Shown here piece by piece: positions 5,086 through 5,112 of a stretch of 5,112 nt of DNA. Under the pieces are notes generated by a model. The model was given only the letters and a program-made list of their open reading frames with translations, did no database searches and was not told the origin of the DNA. This stretch comes from Clostridiales bacterium (GTDB taxonomy: Bacteria > Bacillota > Sulfobacillia > UBA995). The position numbers were made by a program, and so were the translations under genes. Numbering within the stretch: the stretch's first letter is position 1; every line of letters starts with the position of its first letter. The stretch is from positions 1 to 5,112 of the forward strand of contig DOZU01000087.1 of NCBI GenBank assembly GCA_003517845.1, written 5' to 3'.

Positions 5086-5112
5086 TTGACTGCACCCCGT
5101 ATGTGCAGTACA
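5086..5112 (+). promoter_or_regulatory. Possible rightward promoter, cut by the window edge
   Basis: TTGACT (5086-5091) is one base from a consensus -35 box. With a 17-bp spacer the -10 box would begin at 5109, where TACA is visible before the edge (as in TACAAT). Together with the direct repeat just upstream, this would suit transcription of a gene, perhaps a transposase, starting outside the window. Confidence 0.3.

Larger units (their letters stand above)
4844..5112. other. rlmD upstream region and right-edge repeat zone
   Basis: No protein is supported here. The part next to rlmD (4844-4930) forms its probable leader and holds a 9-bp-stem hairpin and copy 2 of the GACCGC-type repeat. I find no clear minus-strand -35/-10 pair for rlmD. 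From about 5010 the composition shifts to less GC-rich DNA with a direct repeat and a promoter-like box facing right, suggesting a boundary with a different element. Confidence 0.5.

Overview
The window is high-GC bacterial DNA (by eye about two thirds G+C) with compact, mostly housekeeping genes. MurB shows a peptidoglycan wall, and a GTG start behind a strong Shine-Dalgarno sequence is seen for two genes. The MurB and RlmD-type proteins resemble the short forms common in Bacillota, so a high-GC Bacillota-like or related thermophile-type genome is my best guess. There is no rRNA, tRNA or other taxonomic marker, so the assignment is weak.

Layout, left to right. (1) 1-461, minus: 5' part of a HAD-family phosphatase-like hydrolase that runs off the left edge. 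(2) About 418-1191, plus: a PIG-L/LmbE zinc deacetylase, divergent from and overlapping the HAD gene; both starts are uncertain and share a palindromic Shine-Dalgarno block. (3) 1236-1850, minus: a PlsY-family membrane acyltransferase homologue that has lost several signature residues. (4) 1851-2192: a 342-bp gene-free stretch with a consensus -10 box, possible RNA stems, a strong 12-bp palindrome, a tandem 16-bp repeat and a copy of a GACCGC-type repeat. (5) 2193-3128, minus: murB. (6) 3271-3459, plus: a 62-residue two-helix membrane protein resembling the SPW family. (7) 3443-4843, minus: an RlmD/TrmA-family 23S rRNA uracil-C5 methyltransferase with TRAM domain and Fe-S cysteines, overlapping the small gene tail to tail by 17 bp. 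(8) 4844-5112: rlmD leader DNA with a hairpin and a second GACCGC-type repeat copy, then a 27-bp-period direct repeat that looks like a mobile-element end and a truncated promoter-like sequence at the right edge.

The genes do not form one operon or pathway: strands alternate and functions differ (cell wall precursor reduction, phospholipid-type acyl transfer, rRNA modification, two generic hydrolases). I see no defence system, CRISPR array, toxin-antitoxin pair, biosynthetic cluster or complete mobile element. The points most worth checking are the degenerate PlsY paralogue, the structured intergenic stretch before murB's 3' end, the shared start region of the HAD/PIG-L pair, and the repeats near the right edge.
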